A DNA stretch of 64,000 bases. It comes from Macrocystis pyrifera. Taxonomy: Eukaryota > Sar > Phaeophyceae > Laminariales > Laminariaceae. The notes under the pieces were generated by a model. That model was given only the letters and a program-made list of their open reading frames with translations. It was not told the DNA's origin and ran no database searches. How positions within the stretch are numbered: the stretch's first letter is position 1; the number at the start of each line of letters is the position of its first letter. This document shows positions 62,173 through 64,000 of the stretch, piece by piece. A program made the translations under genes and the position numbers. The DNA is taken from the NCBI GenBank assembly GCA_031763025.1, contig JASSKH010000002.1:496001-560000 (forward strand). Direction: 5' to 3'.

Positions 62173-62262
62173 TGTATACGGTATAATACCGATAAAAAAG
62201 AAAACGAATCGATACGATACGGTACGATTTCGATATTTTTGATGTTTGATACCGTTACGCGG

Positions 62263-62342
62263 GAGCTTTTGTTCCAAAATATTAGGAACGTTTCAAAACG
62301 AATGTTCAATCAAAAAGTTCACTATACTTTGGGCCGGAGTGG
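62263..62342. mobile_element. MITE-B copy, diverged
   Basis: Right end ATACTTTGGGCCGGAGTGG is clear; the left end (GTTCCAAAATATTAGG) is eroded. Confidence 0.55.
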
Positions 62343-62369
62343 TCGAAAACAAGGGGAGATGCCAGGTGA

Positions 62370-62404
62370 TGGATGGATGGATGGATGGATGGGTGGATGG
62401 ATGG
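62370..62404 (+). repeat. (GGAT)n microsatellite
   Basis: Short ATGG/GGAT run. Confidence 0.9.
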
Positions 62405-62616
62405 CATGGAGGGCCAAACACGTAAGGACGCGATAGATATCGAACGTTCGATATTTTCGTGTTATCATCTGTATCGAAACTTTTCGCTGCGATGCCCATT
62501 ACCGCTATAAATGGACACGGCACCCATCCATTGTTGTGTTGTATGTATATGCACCATACCTGGCCGCTGATTTATATTTGGTATGAATAGTGCTTCTGCT
62601 GTACCTCGCGTTAAAA

Positions 62617-62721
62617 TTACGGAGGGCCATAGTAAATAGGACCAAATATTGCTAGTAAAAATAGCGAAATATTTAGGTTTTTGTGTGTACCGTAGGTCCT
62701 ATTAACTATGTCCCCCCGTAA
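62617..62721 (-). mobile_element. MITE-A, full-length
   Basis: Termini TTACGGAGGGCCATAG and TGTCCCCCCGTAA, then TA. Confidence 0.9.
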
Positions 62722-62796
62722 TAGTACAAGAGTACATCCACTATTGATAGTGTAATTAATACCACTGCTGCCGTTACATGGTAATCAGAACCTATT

Positions 62797-62899
62797 CAGG
62801 GGGAACGTGGTAACCAGGACCAAAGTTGCGCAGCAAAAATACTGGAATGTATAGGTTTTTGTGAGTGTCATGGGTCCTGAATACTACTGCCCCCCGTAA
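62797..62899 (-). mobile_element. MITE-A subfamily with altered arms
   Basis: Termini AGGGGGAACGTGGTAACC and TGCCCCCCGTAA. The inner arm reads CAGGACC...GGTCCTGA, a diverged subfamily also seen at 62,940-62,996, 63,350-63,446, 63,728-63,805 and 63,836-63,915. Confidence 0.75.
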
Positions 62900-62939
62900 T
62901 GGATGATCTAGATCATGATCTATCTGTGGATGGTTTTTA

Positions 62940-62996
62940 GAACCTAACAGGTTTTCGTGTATACGATGGGTCTTGATTGTTATGCCCCCCCGCAAC
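62940..62996 (-). mobile_element. MITE-A-like right half
   Basis: Only GTTTTCGTGTATACGATGGG to GCCCCCCCGCAA remains. Confidence 0.6.
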
Positions 62997-63284
62997 TGTC
63001 TCTGGAAATGGCTACACCGGAAATTAAACTAACTCACTGAAGCTGTCATCCATATGCAAGTCCGCCTCACAAGCGGTTCTTGGTAGGATGCAGCTCACCC
63101 TTCATGCCACTTGCCAAACACCTCAAGGCGCTTCGCGCTTGGTGCAAGCCCTGTCTGCCCGATCGGTGAACACCCGACATGCTCCGTCCGGGAATTGTAG
63201 GGATGCGAGGGTCTATGGTCATACGACTACGGCCATGCATGAGATCGAGTACATCTCTCCTATCGAGTACACTCCCCCCGCGAT
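62993..63284 (-). repeat. R2 dispersed repeat, reversed
   Basis: From TGTCTCTGGAAATGGCTAC to TCTCCTATCGAGTACACTCC; the C tract at its outer end is only 5 nt. Confidence 0.85.
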
Positions 63285-63349
63285 AGCGGTCGAATAATAT
63301 CTGTTAATATATTATTTAGTCCATGATATATCTGTAGATTATGTGATAT

Positions 63350-63446
63350 ATAGGTGGACCAGAGTAATCAGGACCCGATCGTGTACACAAAAAACCTATA
63401 TATTCCAGTATTTTTACTTGCATCGTGTTTGGTCCTTGTCCCCCTT
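63350..63446 (+). mobile_element. MITE-A-like, decayed tips
   Basis: GGACCAGAGTAATCAGGACCC...TTTGGTCCTTGTCCCCC with the usual AT-rich core. Confidence 0.6.
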
Positions 63447-63473
63447 ATTAGGTCATACTTGACCGCTGTCACC

Positions 63474-63727
63474 GGAGGCCAGACTTTTTCTTGCATAAAA
63501 AATTGATAAGCGGAAATCGCGAAAGCGTGAGTTGGCTACATTCGATGAAAATCGACGAGCAGTGGGAATGCTGAACCTTATGCGCGACAAAAATAAAAGG
63601 CACGTACCGGGGGGAGAAGGGACGACACCTGTGACCACGGCTTGTCCAGAAGATCGTCGAGGGTAAAACCTCGTGCGAGTGAGCTGGAAAAGTAAAAGTG
63701 ATGGATACAAAAAAAAAAAAAAAAAAT
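63474..63727 (+). mobile_element. tRNA-derived SINE, 5'-truncated copy 3
   Basis: Lacks the tRNA-like head; the body starts near CTTGCATAAAAAATTGATAA, continues through the shared CACGTACCGGGGGGAGAAGG segment and ends in an A-rich tail. Confidence 0.75.
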
Positions 63728-63915
63728 AGTAATGAGGACCATCATACACACAAAAACCCATATATTACAGTGTTTTCGCTAAGCATATCTGTTCCTCATA
63801 ACTGTGTTCGCCATCAGCAGATCGTATTGACCGCTGTTATCAGGACCCATCGTACGCAAAAGCTATATGCTACAGTATTTTTCCGAAGCGTATTTGGTCC
63901 TGATTACTGTTACCT
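63728..63915 (+). mobile_element. Two MITE-A-like relics in tandem
   Basis: Two core units (ACACAAAAACCCATATATTAC...; ACGCAAAAGCTATATGCTAC...), each followed by a GTATTTGGTCCTGATTACTG-type arm; outer tips lost. Confidence 0.5.
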
Positions 63916-63952
63916 ATATATTTACGGGTGATAAGATAACACACCCCTTCTA

Positions 63953-64000
63953 TTACGGGGGTCCATAGTTAACAGGACCAAATTTTGTTGGTAAAAATAG
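63953..64000 (-). mobile_element. MITE-A, cut by the window edge
   Basis: Starts TTACGGGGGTCCATAGTTAA and runs into the core; preceded by gtgataagataacacacccc as at 56,600. Confidence 0.88.

Overview
This is nuclear DNA of an intron-rich eukaryote. There is no bacterial gene organisation; coding sequence occurs as short exons bounded by GTGAG/GTAAG donors and CAG acceptors, separated by introns of 0.5-5.7 kb full of repeats, homopolymers and minisatellites. Mixed GC, GTGAG donors, poly-T-rich introns and a plant/stramenopile-type cytosolic phosphoglucose isomerase suggest a photosynthetic stramenopile, possibly a brown alga. The taxon is an inference, not something the sequence proves.

The one gene recognised with confidence is glucose-6-phosphate isomerase (GPI), on the minus strand. 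Thirteen exons run from 25,694 down to 676. The last exon or exons, for the C-terminal tail, lie beyond the left edge. Intron phases join correctly at every junction except one, next to exon 4809-4673, which also has a GC donor. A phase-compatible upstream exon (27,719-27,600) supplies the usual GPI N-terminus. Further open exons at 29,988-29,854 and 36.8-34.9 kb might be an N-terminal extension or a separate gene. A poly-Q/acidic exon ending in a hydrophobic segment (46,282-45,459) belongs to another or the same minus-strand gene.

Everything else is repeat-dominated. The commonest element is a ~105 bp near-palindromic MITE (called MITE-A here; termini TTACGGGGGACC, TA target duplication) with about 38 complete or broken copies, densest from 41 to 64 kb. 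Others are a Stowaway-like ~80 bp MITE (MITE-B; termini CCACTCTG), an ~80 bp palindromic element (MITE-C; ends in CTGCAGTCCCGTTTTGG), a tRNA-derived SINE (three copies), a decayed non-LTR reverse-transcriptase fragment, several dispersed repeats (R2, R3, R7, R8, R9, R11), foldback hairpins, and poly(G)/poly(C) tracts up to 107 bp.

The main discovery candidate is a linked set of transposition traces. Short palindromes TACCWGGTA and TATTAATA are far more frequent than chance, and aligned paralogous repeats show them as 6-7 bp insertions at TA. They are what excision of MITE-B (TA-CC[W]GG-TA) and MITE-A (TA-TT.AA-TA) would leave. A ~1.2 kb inverted-repeat transposon carrying subterminal minisatellites and an internal ORF also interrupts a MITE-A copy, with a 7 bp target duplication (52,066-53,261).
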